64,000 nt of DNA from Budorcas taxicolor (taxonomy: Eukaryota; Chordata; Mammalia; Artiodactyla; Bovidae): contig NW_026291482.1 of the NCBI RefSeq assembly GCF_023091745.1, positions 558,001 to 622,000 on the forward strand. Reading direction: 5' to 3'. Of the stretch, positions 1 to 9,755 are shown piece after piece. Numbering within the stretch: position 1 is the first letter of the stretch; each line of letters begins with the position of its first letter. The notes below the pieces were generated by a model. It was not told where the DNA came from, did not search any database, and was given only the letters and a program-made list of their open reading frames with translations. The translations under genes were made by a program, and so were the position numbers.

Positions 1-17
1 TCCTCTCCAGTGTTGCC
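1..17 (+). repeat. 3' end of a leading monomer (partial)
   Basis: These 17 bases match the last bases of every other monomer (TCCTCTCCAGTGTTGCC), so the array extends upstream of the window. Confidence 0.9.
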
Positions 18-833
18 ATGGATCTTGGGGCGCTTCTGAGTCTCCCCAGGGGAGTCAGGCCTCGTCTCGAGTGGGGACATGCACGTGCGCTTTCCTCCCG
101 AGCTGCAGCAGTAGTGTCACGCTTCCTGTCACGTGGATCAAGGGATCTGTGGCTTTCCCTCGAGGCTGTCCCTCGAGGCTTTCCCACGAGGCTTTCCCAC
201 AGGGCTGTGCCACGTGCCACCTTTGTGGGAGTCGATCCTCGGCATGAAAGACGAGCCGGTGAAGGGAAAAGAGGTTCCTCTGGAATGGACTGAGACATCT
301 GGGGGACTCTTGGAATGGTGGCACGACCCTGGAGTTCCTCTCGCCGTTCCTGTTGAGAGGGCCTCCTCTTGAGATGCGACGGGAACGCCGGGAACTCTTT
401 CCGGACGAAGCAGGGAAAGGATCCCTCATCTCGATCTACGAGGCGGAAACGGGGCTCCTCTGGATGTGGGCGGGACCCTCGTGATTCCTCTCGAGTGGAG
501 ACGGCTAGGTCAGGGAACTTCTTGATTTGCACCAAGGGTGTGAAGGACCCTTTCGAAGTTCCAGAGGTGAGGTGTGATCAGCCTCGAGACGCCTCAGCGG
601 AAATGGGCCTCATCTCGCCTGGAGGGGAGAACCTCCTGGATTTTCTCGAGTTGCGGCAGGTCTTCTCGAGTTACGACGGGGACCTCAGGGACCCGCTCTG
701 GTGGCCTCAGGAAAGGCCAGTCCCCATGCGAGTTGCTAGGGGACCTCTCGGGATTCCTCTCCCGTCCATGCCGGGGCCTCAGTCCTTGTGTGGAGTCGGG
801 GCCGGAACCTGAGGATTCCTCTCCAGTGTTGCC
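18..833 (+). repeat. Satellite monomer 1 (816 bp)
   Basis: Has p14 C, p169 A, GAG and the GGAAC class. Private changes include GGGGACATG, CACCTTTGTGGG, TTTCCGGACG, CTCGATCTAC and GTCAGGGAAC. It is among the more diverged units here. GGCATGAAAG is shared only with monomer 63. Confidence 0.95.
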
Positions 834-892
834 ATGGATCTTGGGGCGCTTCTGAGTCTCCCCAGGGGAGTCAGGCCTCGTCTCGAGTGGGG

Positions 893-906
893 GCATGCAC
901 GTGCGC
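893..906. other. 14-bp alternating purine-pyrimidine tract with CACGTG (monomer 2 example, p60-p73)
   Basis: GCATGCACGTGCGC alternates purine and pyrimidine without a break for 14 bases and contains the palindromes GCATGC and GCACGTGC. Such tracts are candidates for left-handed (Z) DNA. The tract recurs in nearly every monomer. It is broken in monomer 8 (CACGTT) and in monomers 60, 70, 74 and 78 (CACCTG). Any structural or binding role is inference. Confidence 0.5.
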
Positions 907-945
907 TTTCCTCCCGAGCTGCAGCAGTAGTGTCACGCTTCCTGT

Positions 946-951
946 CACGTG
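946..951. other. Second CACGTG palindrome (E-box core), p113-p118
   Basis: The sequence GTCACGTGGATC contains the canonical E-box core that bHLH-zipper factors such as USF, MYC and MAX bind when the central CpG is unmethylated. I saw no monomer in which this middle copy is lost. Function in a satellite is unproven. Confidence 0.4.
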
Positions 952-974
952 GATCAAGGGATCTGTGGCTTTGC

Positions 975-1040
975 CTCGAGGCTGTCCCTCGAGGCTTTCC
1001 CACGAGGCTTTCCCACAGGGCTGTGCCACGTGCCACCTTG
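975..1040 (+). repeat. 13-14-bp minisatellite-like cluster (monomer 2 example, p142-p207)
   Basis: Four consecutive short units are visible: CTCGAGGCTGTCC, CTCGAGGCTTTCC, CACGAGGCTTTCC and CACAGGGCTGTGC, followed by a weaker ACGTGCCACC tail. This is a younger, finer periodicity laid over the 31-bp register. It is where the p169 A/G polymorphism sits. It is also where two monomers have lost exactly 26 bp, which equals two units. Confidence 0.85.
1027..1032. other. Third CACGTG palindrome (E-box core), p194-p199
   Basis: It lies at the end of the 13-bp cluster in the context TGCCACGTGCCACC. With the copies at p65 and p113 it makes three CACGTG cores within 135 bp. A G-to-A change destroys it in monomers 33 and 45 (CACGTACC), one of several signs that these two monomers share a recent ancestor. 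Confidence 0.4.
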
Positions 1041-1305
1041 GTGGGAGTCGATCCTCGGCGTGAAAGACGAGCCGGTGAAGGGAAAAGAGGTTCCTCTGGA
1101 ATGGACTGAGACATCTGGGGGACTCTTGGAATGGTGGCACGACCCTGGAGTTCCTCTCGCCGTTCCTGTTGAGAGGGCCTCCTCTTGAGATGCGACGGGA
1201 ACGCCGGGAACTCTTTCCCGAAGAAGCAGGGAAAGGATCCCTCATCTCGAGCTACGAGGCGGAAACGGGGCTCCTCTGGATGTGGGCGGGACCCTCGTGA
1301 TTCCT

Positions 1306-1642
1306 CTCGAGTGGAGACGGCTAGGTCGGGCAACTTCTTGATTTGCACCAAGGGTGTGAAGGACCCTTTCGAAGTTCCAGAGGTGAGGTGTGATCAGCCT
1401 CGAGACGCCTCAGCGGAAATGGGCCTCATCTCGCCTGGAGGGGAGAACCTCCTGGATTTTCTCGAGTTGCGGCAGGTCTTCTCGAGTTACGACGGGGACC
1501 TCAGGGACCCGCTCTGGTGGCCTCAGGAAAGGCCAGTCCCCATGCGAGTTGCTAGGGGACCTCTCGGGATTCCTCTCCCGTCCATGCCGGGGCCTCAGTC
1601 CTTGTGTGGAGTCGGGGCCGGAACCTGAGGATTCCTCTCCAG
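1306..1642 (+). repeat. 31-bp subrepeat register inside the monomer (shown in monomers 2-3)
   Basis: Diverged CTCGAG-like hexamers recur on a 31-bp grid. They start at 1306 (CTCGAG), 1337 (CTTGAT), 1368 (TTCGAA), 1399 (CTCGAG), 1430 (CTCGCC), 1461 (CTCGAG), 1512 (CTCTGG), 1543 (TGCGAG), 1575 (CTCCCG), 1606 (GTGGAG) and 1637 (CTCCAG). The only irregularities are one 20-bp step at 1461-1481 and one 32-bp step. The same grid continues in the first half of the unit at 882, 913, 944 and 975. The monomer is therefore an old amplification of a ~31-bp ancestor, about 26 units long. This is the internal structure known for bovine 1.715 and related pecoran satellite I. Confidence 0.85.
1434..1455. other. 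Short imperfect hairpin in the monomer (p601-p622)
   Basis: CCTGGAGG and CCTCCTGG form an 8-bp stem with one T-T mismatch around a six-base GGAGAA loop. It recurs in most monomers. It is a minor structural feature with no known role. Confidence 0.3.
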
Positions 1643-1649
1643 TGTTGCC

Positions 1650-2465
1650 ATGGATCTTGGGGCGCTTCTGAGTCTCCCCAGGGGAGTCAGGCCTCGTCTC
1701 GAGTGGGGGCATGCACGTGCGCTTTCCTCCCGAGCTGCAGCAGTAGTGTCACGCTTCCTGTCACGTGGATCAAGGGATCTGTGGCTTTCCCTCGAGGCTG
1801 TCCCTCGAGGCTTTCCCGCGAGGTTTTCCCACAGGGCTGTGCCACGTGCCACCTTGGTGTGAGTCGATCCTCGGCGTGAAAGACGAGCCGGTGAAGGGAA
1901 AAGAGGTTCCTCTGGAATGGACTGAGACATCTGGGGGACTCTTGGAATGGTGGCACGACCCTGGAGTTCCTCTCGCCGTTCCTGTTGAGAGGGCCTCCTC
2001 TTGAGATGCGACGGGAACGCCGGGAACTCTTTCCCGACGAAGCAGGGAAAGGATCCCTCATCTCGAGCTACGAGGCGGAAACGGGGCTCCTCTGGATGTG
2101 GGCGGGACCCTCGTGATTCCTCTCGAGTGGAGACGGCTAGGTCGGGGAACTTCTTGATTTGCACCAAGGGTGTGAAGGACCCTTTCGAAGTTCCAGAGGT
2201 GAGGTGTGATCAGCCTCGAGACGCCTCAGCGGAAATGGGCCTCATCTCGCCTGGAGGGGAGAACCTCCTGGATTTTCTCGAGTTGCGGCAGGTCTTCTCG
2301 AGTTACGACGGGGACCTCAGGGACCCGCTCTGGTGGCCTCAGGAAAGGCCAGTCCCCATGAGAGTTGCTAGGGGACCTCTCGGGATTCCTCTCCCGTCCA
2401 TGCCGGGGCCTCAGTCCTTGTGTAGAGTCGGGGCCGGAAACTGAGGATTCCTCTCCAGTGTTGCC
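1650..2465 (+). repeat. Satellite monomer 3 (816 bp)
   Basis: The last unit with p14 C. Has p169 G, p211 T, CCCG and GGAAC. Private changes: GAGGTTTTCCC, GTGTAGAGTC and GGAAACTGAGG. CATGAGAG is shared with monomer 40. Confidence 0.95.
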
Positions 2466-3281
2466 ATGGATCTTGGGGTGCTTCTGAGTCTCCCCAGGGG
2501 AGTCAGGCCTCGTCTCGAGTGGGGGCATGCACGTGCGCTTTCCTCCCGAGCTGCAGCAGTAGTGTCACGCTTCCTGTCACGTGGATCAAGGGATCTGTGG
2601 CTTTCCCTCGAGGCTGTCCCTCGAGGCTTTCCCACGAGGCTTTCCCACAGGGCTGTGCCACGTGCCACCTTGGTGGGAGTCGATCCTCGGCGTGAAAGAC
2701 GAGCCGGTGAAGGGAAAAGAGGTTCCTGTGGAATGGACTGAGACATCTGGGGGACTCTTGGAATGGTGGCACGACCCTGGAGTTCCTCTCGCCGTTCCTG
2801 TTGAGAGGGCCTCCTCTTGAGATGCGACGGGAACGCCGGGAACTCTTTCCCGACGAAGCAGGGAAAGGATCCCTCATCTCGAGCTACGAGGCGGAAACGG
2901 GGCTCCTCTGGATGTGGGCGGGACCCTCGTGATTCCTCTCGAGTGGAGACGGCTAGGTCGGGGAACTTCTTGATTTGCACCAAGGGTGTGAAGTACCCTT
3001 TCGAAGTTCCAGAGGTGAGGTGTGATCAGCCTCGAGACGCCTCAGCGGAAATGGGCCTCATCTCGCCTGGAGGGGAGAACCTCCTGGATTTTCTCGAGTT
3101 GCGGCAGGTCTTCTCGAGTTACGACGGGGACCTCAGGGACCCGCTCTGGTGGCCTCAGGAAAGGCCAGTCCCCATGCGAGTTGCTAGGGGACCTCTCGGG
3201 ATTCCTCTCCCGTCCATGCCGGGGCCTCAGTCCTTGTGTGGAGTCGGGGCCGGAACCTGAGGATTCCTCTCCAGTGTTGCC
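2466..3281 (+). repeat. Satellite monomer 4 (816 bp)
   Basis: First unit with p14 T. Has p169 A, GAG, CCCG and GGAAC. CCTGTGGAATGG is shared only with monomer 47; AAGTACCCTT is private. Confidence 0.95.
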
Positions 3282-4071
3282 ATGGATCTTGGGGTGCTTC
3301 TGAGTCTCCCCAGGGGAGTCAGGCCTCGTCTCGAGTGGGGGCATGCACGTGCGCTTTCCTCCCGAGCTGCAGCAGTAGTGTCACGCTTCCTGTCACGTGG
3401 ATCAAGGGATCTGTGGCTTTCCCGCGAGGCTTTCCCACAGGGCTGTGCCACGTGCCACCTTGGTGGGAGTCGATCCTCGGCGTGAAAGACGAGCCGGTGA
3501 AGGGAAAAGAGGTTCCTCTGGAATGGACTGAGACATCTGGGGGACTCTTGGAATGGTGGCACGACCCTGGAGTTCCTCTCGCCGTTCCTGTTGAGAGGGC
3601 CTCCTCTTGAGATGCGACGGGAACGCCGGGAACTCTTTCCCGACGAAGCAGGGAAAGGATCCCTCATCTCGAGCTACGAGGCGGAAACGGGGCTCCTCTG
3701 GATGTGGGCGGGACCCTCGTGATTCCTCTCGAGTGGAGACGGCTAGGTCGGCGAACTTCTTGATTTGCACCAAGGGTGTGAAGGACCCTTTCGAAATTCC
3801 AGAGGTGAGGTGTGATCAGTCTCGAGACGCCTCAGCGGAAATGGGCCTCATCTCGCCTGGAGGGGAGAACCTCCTGGATTTTCTCGAGTTGCGGCAGGTC
3901 TTCTCGAGTTACGACGGGGACCTCAGGGACCCGCTCTGGTGGCCTCAGGAAAGGCCAGTCCCCATGCGAGTTGCTAGGGGACCTCTCGGGATTCCTCTCC
4001 CGTCCATGCCGGGGCCTCAGTCCTTGTGTGGATTCGGGGCCGGAACCTGAGGATTCCTCTCCAGTTTTGCC
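3282..4071 (+). repeat. Satellite monomer 5, 26-bp deletion (790 bp)
   Basis: Lacks 26 bp of the 13-bp cluster, reading GGCTTTCCCGCGAGGC. Has CGAAC, CGAAATTCC and CAGTCTCG, and ends in CCAGTTTTGCC. Private change: TGGATTCGG. Shares its whole haplotype with monomer 9 and, without the deletion, with monomer 14. Confidence 0.95.
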
Positions 4072-4886
4072 ATGGATCTTGGGGTGCTTCTGAGTCTCCC
4101 CAGGGGAGTCAGGCCTCGTCTCGAGTGGGGGCATGCACGTGCGCTTTCCTCCCGAGCTGCAGCAGTAGTGTCACGCTTCCTGTCACGTGGATCAAGGGAT
4201 CTGTGGCTTTCCCTCGAGGCTGTCCCTCGAGGCTTTCCCGCGAGGCTTTCCCACAGGGCTGTGCCACGTGCCACCTTGGTGGGAGTCGATCCTCGGCGTG
4301 AAAGACGAGCCGGTGAAGGGAAAAGAGGTTCCTCTGGAATGGACTGAGACATCTGGGGGACTCTTGGAATGGTGGCACGACCCTGGAGTTCCTCTCGCCG
4401 TTCCTGTTGAGAGGGCCTCCTCTTGAGATGCGACGGGAACGCCGGGAACTCTTTCAGACGAAGCAGGGAAAGGATCCCTCATCTCGAGCTACGAGGCGGA
4501 AACGGGGCTCCTCTGGATGTGGGCGGGACCCTCGTGATTCCTCTCGAGTGGAGACGGCTAGGTCGGGGAACTTCTTGATTTGCACCAAGGGTGTGAAGGA
4601 CCCTTTCGAAGTTCCAGAGGTGAGGTGTGATCATCCTCGAGACGCCTCAGCGGAAATGGGCCTCATCTCGCCTGGAGGGGAGAACCTCCTGGATTTTCTC
4701 GAGTTGCGGCAGGTCTTCTCGTGTTACGACGGGGACCTCAGGGACCCGCTCTGGTGGCCTCAGGAAAGGCCAGTCCCCATGCGAGTTGCTAGGGGACCTC
4801 TCGGGATTCCTCTCCCGTCCATGCCGGGGCCTCAGTCCTTGTGTGGAGTCGGGGCCGGAACCTGAGGATTCCTCTCCAGTGTTGCC
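4072..4886 (+). repeat. Satellite monomer 6 (815 bp)
   Basis: First CAG-class unit; p169 G, GGAAC. Private changes: GATCATCCTCG and CTCGTGTTACG. Confidence 0.95.
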
Positions 4887-5701
4887 ATGGATCTTGGGGT
4901 GCTTCTGAGTCTCCCCAGGGGAGTCAGGCCTCGTCTCGAGTGGGGGCATGCACGTGCGCTTTCCTCCCGAGCTGCAGCAGTAGTGTCACGCTTCCTGTCA
5001 CGTGGATCAAGGGATCTGTGGCTTTCCCTCGAGGCTGTCCCTCGAGGCTTTCCCGCGAGGCTTTCCCACAGGGCTGTGCCACGTGCCACCTTGGTGGGAG
5101 TCGATCCTCGGCGTGAAAGACGAGCCGGTGAAGGGAAAAGAGGTTCCTCTGGAATGGACTGAGACATCTGGGGGACTCTTGGAATGGTGGCACGACCCTG
5201 GAGTTCCTCTCGCCGTTCCTGTTGAGAGGGCCTCCTCTTGAGATGCGACGGGAACGCCGGGAACTCTTTCAGACGAAGCAGGGAAAGGATCCCTCATCTC
5301 GAGCTACGAGGCGGAAGCGGGGCTCCTCTGGATGTGGGCGGGACCCTCGTGATTCCTCTCGAGTGGAGACGGCTAGGTCGGGGAACTTCTTGATTTGCAC
5401 CAAGGGTGTGAAGGACCCTTTCGAAGTTCCAGAGGTGAGGTGTGATCAGCCTCGAGACGCCTCAGCGGAAATGGGCCTCATCTCGCCTGGAGGGGAGAAC
5501 CTCCTGGATTTTCTCGAGTTGCGGCAGGTCTTCTCGAGTTACGACGGGGACCTCAGGGACCCGCTCTGGTGGCCTCAGGAAAGGCCAGTCCCCATGCGAG
5601 TTGCTAGGGGACCTCTCAGGATTCCTCTCCCGTCCATGCCGGGGCCTCAGTCCTTGTGTGGAGTCGGGGCCGGAACCTGAGGATTCCTCTCCAGTGTTGC
5701 C
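4887..5701 (+). repeat. Satellite monomer 7 (815 bp)
   Basis: CAG class, p169 G, GGAAC. Private changes: GGAAGCGGGG and CCTCTCAGGATTCC. Confidence 0.95.
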
Positions 5702-6517
5702 ATGGATCTTGGGGTGCTTCTGAGTCTCCCCAGGGGAGTCAGGCCTCGTCTCGAGTGGGGGCATGCACGTTCGCTTTCCTCCCGAGCTGCAGCAGTAGTG
5801 TCACGCTTCCTGTCACGTGGATCAAGGGATCTGTGGCTTTCCCTCGAGGCTGTCCCTCGAGGCTTTCCCACGAGGCTTTCCCACAGCGCTGTGCCACGTG
5901 CCACCTTGGTGGGAGTCGATCCTCGGCGTGAAAGACGAGCCGGTGAAGGGATAAGAGGTTCCTCTGGAATGGACTGAGACATCTGGGGGACTCTTGGAAT
6001 GGTGGCACGACCCTGGAGTTCCTCTCGCCGTTCCTGTTGAGAGGGCCTCCTCTTGAGATGCGACGGGAACGCCGGGAACTCTTTCCCGACGAAGCAGGGA
6101 AAGGATCCCTCATCTCGAGCTACGAGGCGGAAACGGGGCTCCTCTGGATGTGGGCGGGACCCTCGTGATTCCTCTCGAGTGGAGACGGCTAGGTCGGGGA
6201 ACTTCTTGATTTGCACCAAGGGTGTGAAGGACCCTTTCGAAGTTCCAGAGGTGAGGTGTGATCAGTCTCGAGACGCCTCAGCGGAAATGGGCCTCATCTC
6301 GCCTGGAGGGGAGAACCTCCTGGATTTTCTCGAGTTGCGGCAGGTCTTCTCGAGTTACGACGGGGACCTCAGGGACCCGCTCTGGTGGCCTCAGGAAAGG
6401 CCAGTCCCCATGCGAGTTGCTAGGGGACCTCTCGGGATTCCTCTCCCGTCCATGCCGGGGCCTCAGTCCTTGTGTGGAGTCGGGGCCGGAACCTGAGGAT
6501 TCCTCTCCAGTGTTGCC
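5702..6517 (+). repeat. Satellite monomer 8 (816 bp)
   Basis: p169 A, CCCG, GGAAC, CAGTCTCG. The first CACGTG is lost (GCACGTTCGC). Other private changes: CACAGCGCTGTG and GGGATAAGAGG. Confidence 0.95.
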
Positions 6518-7307
6518 ATGGATCTTGGGGTGCTTCTGAGTCTCCCCAGGGGAGTCAGGCCTCGTCTCGAGTGGGGGCATGCACGTGCGCTTTCCTCCCG
6601 AGCTGCATCAGTAGTGTCACGCTTCCTGTCACGTGGATCAAGGGATCTGTGGCTTTCCCGCGAGGCTTTCCCACAGGGCTGTGCCACGTGCCACCTTGGT
6701 GGGAGTCGATCCTCGGCGTGAAAGACGAGCCGGTGAAGGGAAAAGAGGTTCCTCAGGAATGGACTGAGACATCTGGGGGACTCTTGGAATGGTGGCACGA
6801 CCCTGGAGTTCCTCTCGCCGTTCCTGTTGAGAGGGCCTCCTCTTGAGATGCGACGGGAACGCCGGGAACTCTTTCCCGACGAAGCAGGGAAAGGATCCCT
6901 CATCTCGAGCTACGAGGCGGAAACGGGGCTCCTCTGGATGTGGGCGGGACCCTCGTGATTCCTCTCGAGTGGAGACGGCTAGGTCGGCGAACTTCTTGAT
7001 TTGCACCAAGGGTGTGAAGGACCCTTTCGAAATTCCAGAGGTGAGGTGTGATCAGTCTCGAGACGCCTCAGCGGAAATGGGCCTCATCTCGCCTGGAGGG
7101 GAGAACCTCCTGGATTTTCTCGAGTTGCGGCAGGTCTTCTCGAGTTACGACGGGGACCTCAGGGACCCGCTCTGGTGGCCTCAGGAAAGGCCAGTCCCCA
7201 TGCGAGTTGCTAGGGGACCTCTCGGGATTCCTCTCCCGTCCATGCCGGGGCCTCAGTCCTTGTGTGGAGTCGGGGCCGGAACCTGAGGATTCCTCTCCAG
7301 TTTTGCC
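6518..7307 (+). repeat. Satellite monomer 9, 26-bp deletion (790 bp)
   Basis: Carries the same 26-bp loss as monomer 5, plus CGAAC, CGAAATTCC, CAGTCTCG and the CCAGTTTTGCC end. Private changes: GCTGCATCAG and CCTCAGGAATGG. Confidence 0.95.
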
Positions 7308-8123
7308 ATGGATCTTGGGGTGCTTCTGAGTCTCCCCAGGGGAGTCAGGCCTCGTCTCGAGTGGGGGCATGCACGTGCGCTTTCCTCCCGAGCTGCAGCA
7401 GTAGTGTCACGCTTCCTGTCACGTGGATCAAGGGATCTGTGGCTTTCCCTCGAGGCTGTCCCTCGAGGCTTTCCCGCGAGGCTTTCCCACAGGGCTGTGC
7501 CACGTGCCACCTTGGTGTGAGTCGATCCTCGGCGTGAAAGACGAGCCGGTGAAGGGAAAAGAGGTTCCTCTGGAATGGACTGAGACATCTGGGGGACTCT
7601 TGGAATGGTGGCACGACCCTGGAGTTCCTCTCGCCGTTCCTGTTGAGAGGGCCTCCTCTTGAGATGCGACGGGAACGCCGGGAACTCTTTCCCGACGAAG
7701 CAGGGAAAGGATCCCTCATCTCGAGCTACGAGGCGGAAACGGGGCTCCTCTGGATGTGGGCGGGACCCTCGTGATTCCTCTCGAGTGGAGACGGCTAGGT
7801 CGGCGAACTTCTTGATTTGCACCAAGGGTGTGAAGGACCCTTTCGAAGTTCCAGAGGTGAGGTGTGATCAGCCTCGAGACGCCTCAGCGGAAATGGGCCT
7901 CATCTCGCCTGGAGGGGAGAACCTCCTGGATTTTCTCGAGTTGCGGCAGGTCTTCTCGAGTTACGACGGGGACCTCAGGGACCCGCTCTGGTGGCCTCAG
8001 GAAAGGCCAGTCCCCATGCGAGTTGCTAGGGGACCTCTCGGGATTCCTCTCCCGTCCATGCCGGGGCCTCAGTCCTTGTGTGGAGTCGGGGCCGGAACCT
8101 GAGGATTCCTCTCCAGTGTTGCC
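7308..8123 (+). repeat. Satellite monomer 10 (816 bp)
   Basis: p169 G, p211 T, CCCG, CGAAC. Counterpart of monomer 15. Confidence 0.95.
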
Positions 8124-8939
8124 ATGGATCTTGGGGTGCTTCTGAGTCTCCCCAGGGGAGTCAGGCCTCGTCTCGAGTGGGGGCATGCACGTGCGCTTTC
8201 CTCCCGAGCTGCAGCAGTAGTGTCACGCTTCCTGTCACGTGGATCAAGGGATCTGTGGCTTTCCCTCGAGGCTGTCCCTCGAGGCTTTCCCGCGAGGCTT
8301 TCCCACAGGGCTGTGCCACGTGCCACCTTGGTGGGAGTCGATCCTCGGCGTGAAAGACGAGCCGGTGAAGGGAAAAGAGGTTCCTCTGGAATGGACTGAG
8401 ACATCTGGGGGACTCTTGGAATGGTGGCACGACCCTGGAGTTCCTCTCGCCGTTCCTGTTGAGAGGGCCTCCTCTTGAGATGCGACGGGAACGCCGGGAA
8501 CTCTTTCCCGACGAAGCAGGGAAAGGATCCCTCATCTCGAGCTACGAGGCGGAAACGGGGCTCCTCTGGATGTGGGCGGGACCCTCGTGATTCCTCTCGA
8601 GTGGAGATTGCTAGGTCGGCGAACTTCTTGATTTGCACCAAGGGTGTGAAGGACCCTTTCGAAGTTCCAGAGGTGAGGTGTGATCAGCCTCGAGACGCCT
8701 CAGCGGAAATGGGCCTCATCTCGCCTGGAGGGGAGAACCTCCTGGATTTTCTCGAGTTGCGGCAGGTCTTCTCGAGTTACGACGGGGACCTCAGGGACCC
8801 GCTCTGGTGGCCTCAGGAAAGGCCAGTCCCCATGCGAGTTGCTAGGGGACCTCTCGGGATTCCTCTCCCGTCCATGCCGGGGCCTCAGTCCTTGTGTGGA
8901 GTCGGGGCCGGAACCTGAGGATTCCTCTCCAGTGTTGCC
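8124..8939 (+). repeat. Satellite monomer 11 (816 bp)
   Basis: p169 G, CCCG, GAGATTGCTAG, CGAAC. Counterpart of monomer 16. Confidence 0.95.
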
Positions 8940-9755
8940 ATGGATCTTGGGGTGCTTCTGAGTCTCCCCAGGGGAGTCAGGCCTCGTCTCGAGTGGGGGC
9001 ATGCACGTGCGCTTTCCTCCCGAGCTGCAGCAGTAGTGTCACGCTTCCTGTCACGTGGATCAAGGGATCTGTGGCTTTCCCTCGAGGCTGTCCCTCGAGG
9101 CTTTCCCGCGAGGCTTTCCCACAGGGCTGTGCCACGTGCCACCTTGGTGGGAGTCGATCCTCGGCGTGAAAGACGAGCCGGTGAAGGGAAAAGAGGTTCC
9201 TCTGGAATGGACTGAGACATCTGGGGGACTCTTGGAATGGTGGCACGACCCTGGAGTTCCTCTCGCCGTTCCTGTTGAGAGGGCCTCCTCTTGAGATGCG
9301 ACGGGAACGCCGGGAACTCTTTCCCGACGAAGCAGGGAAAGGATCCCTCATCTCGAGCTACGAGGCGGAAACGGGGCTCCTCTGGATGTGGGCGGGACCC
9401 TCGTGATTCCTCTCGAGTGGAGACGGCTAGGTCGGCGAACTTCTTGATTTGCACCAAGGGTGTGAAGGACCCTTTCGAAGTTCCAGAGGTGAGGTGTGAT
9501 CAGCCTCGAGACGCCTCAGCGGAAATGGGCCTCATCTCGCCTGTAGGGGAGAACCTCCTGGATTTTCTCGAGTTGCGGCAGGTCTTCTCGAGTTACGACG
9601 GGGACCTCAGGGACCCGCTCTGGTGGCCTCAGGAAAGGCCAGTCCCCATGCGAGTTGCTAGGGGACCTCTCGAGATTCCTCTCCCGTCCATGCCGGGGCC
9701 TCAGTCCTTGTGTGGAGTCGGGGCCGGAACCTGAGGATTCCTCTCCAGTGTTGCC
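8940..9755 (+). repeat. Satellite monomer 12 (816 bp)
   Basis: p169 G, CCCG, CGAAC, CTGTAGGGG, CTCTCGAGATTCC. Counterpart of monomer 17, which has GGAAC instead. Confidence 0.95.

Larger units (their letters stand above)
834..1649 (+). repeat. Satellite monomer 2 (816 bp)
   Basis: Has p14 C, p169 A, p211 G, GAG, CCCG and GCAAC. Private changes: TTTGCCTCGAGG in the 13-bp cluster and CCCGAAGAAG. A hand count gives about 51 CpG dinucleotides in this unit. It is the reference for the substructure entries. Confidence 0.95.

Noticed and set aside
898..1032. Functional promoter or enhancer made of the three E-boxes
   Set aside because: Only hexamer cores are visible. There is no core promoter, transcription evidence or demonstrated selective constraint, so they are listed as sequence features only.
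1361..1380. CENP-B box around TTTCGAAGTTCC
   Set aside because: The required pattern TTCG, four bases, A, two bases, CGGG is not met on either strand here or at the similar CATTCGAG in monomer 55. I found no match elsewhere by eye, though a pattern search should confirm this.
1434..1455. Hairpin as a transcription terminator or structured RNA
   Set aside because: The stem is 8 bp with a mismatch, no T run follows and there is no gene to terminate.
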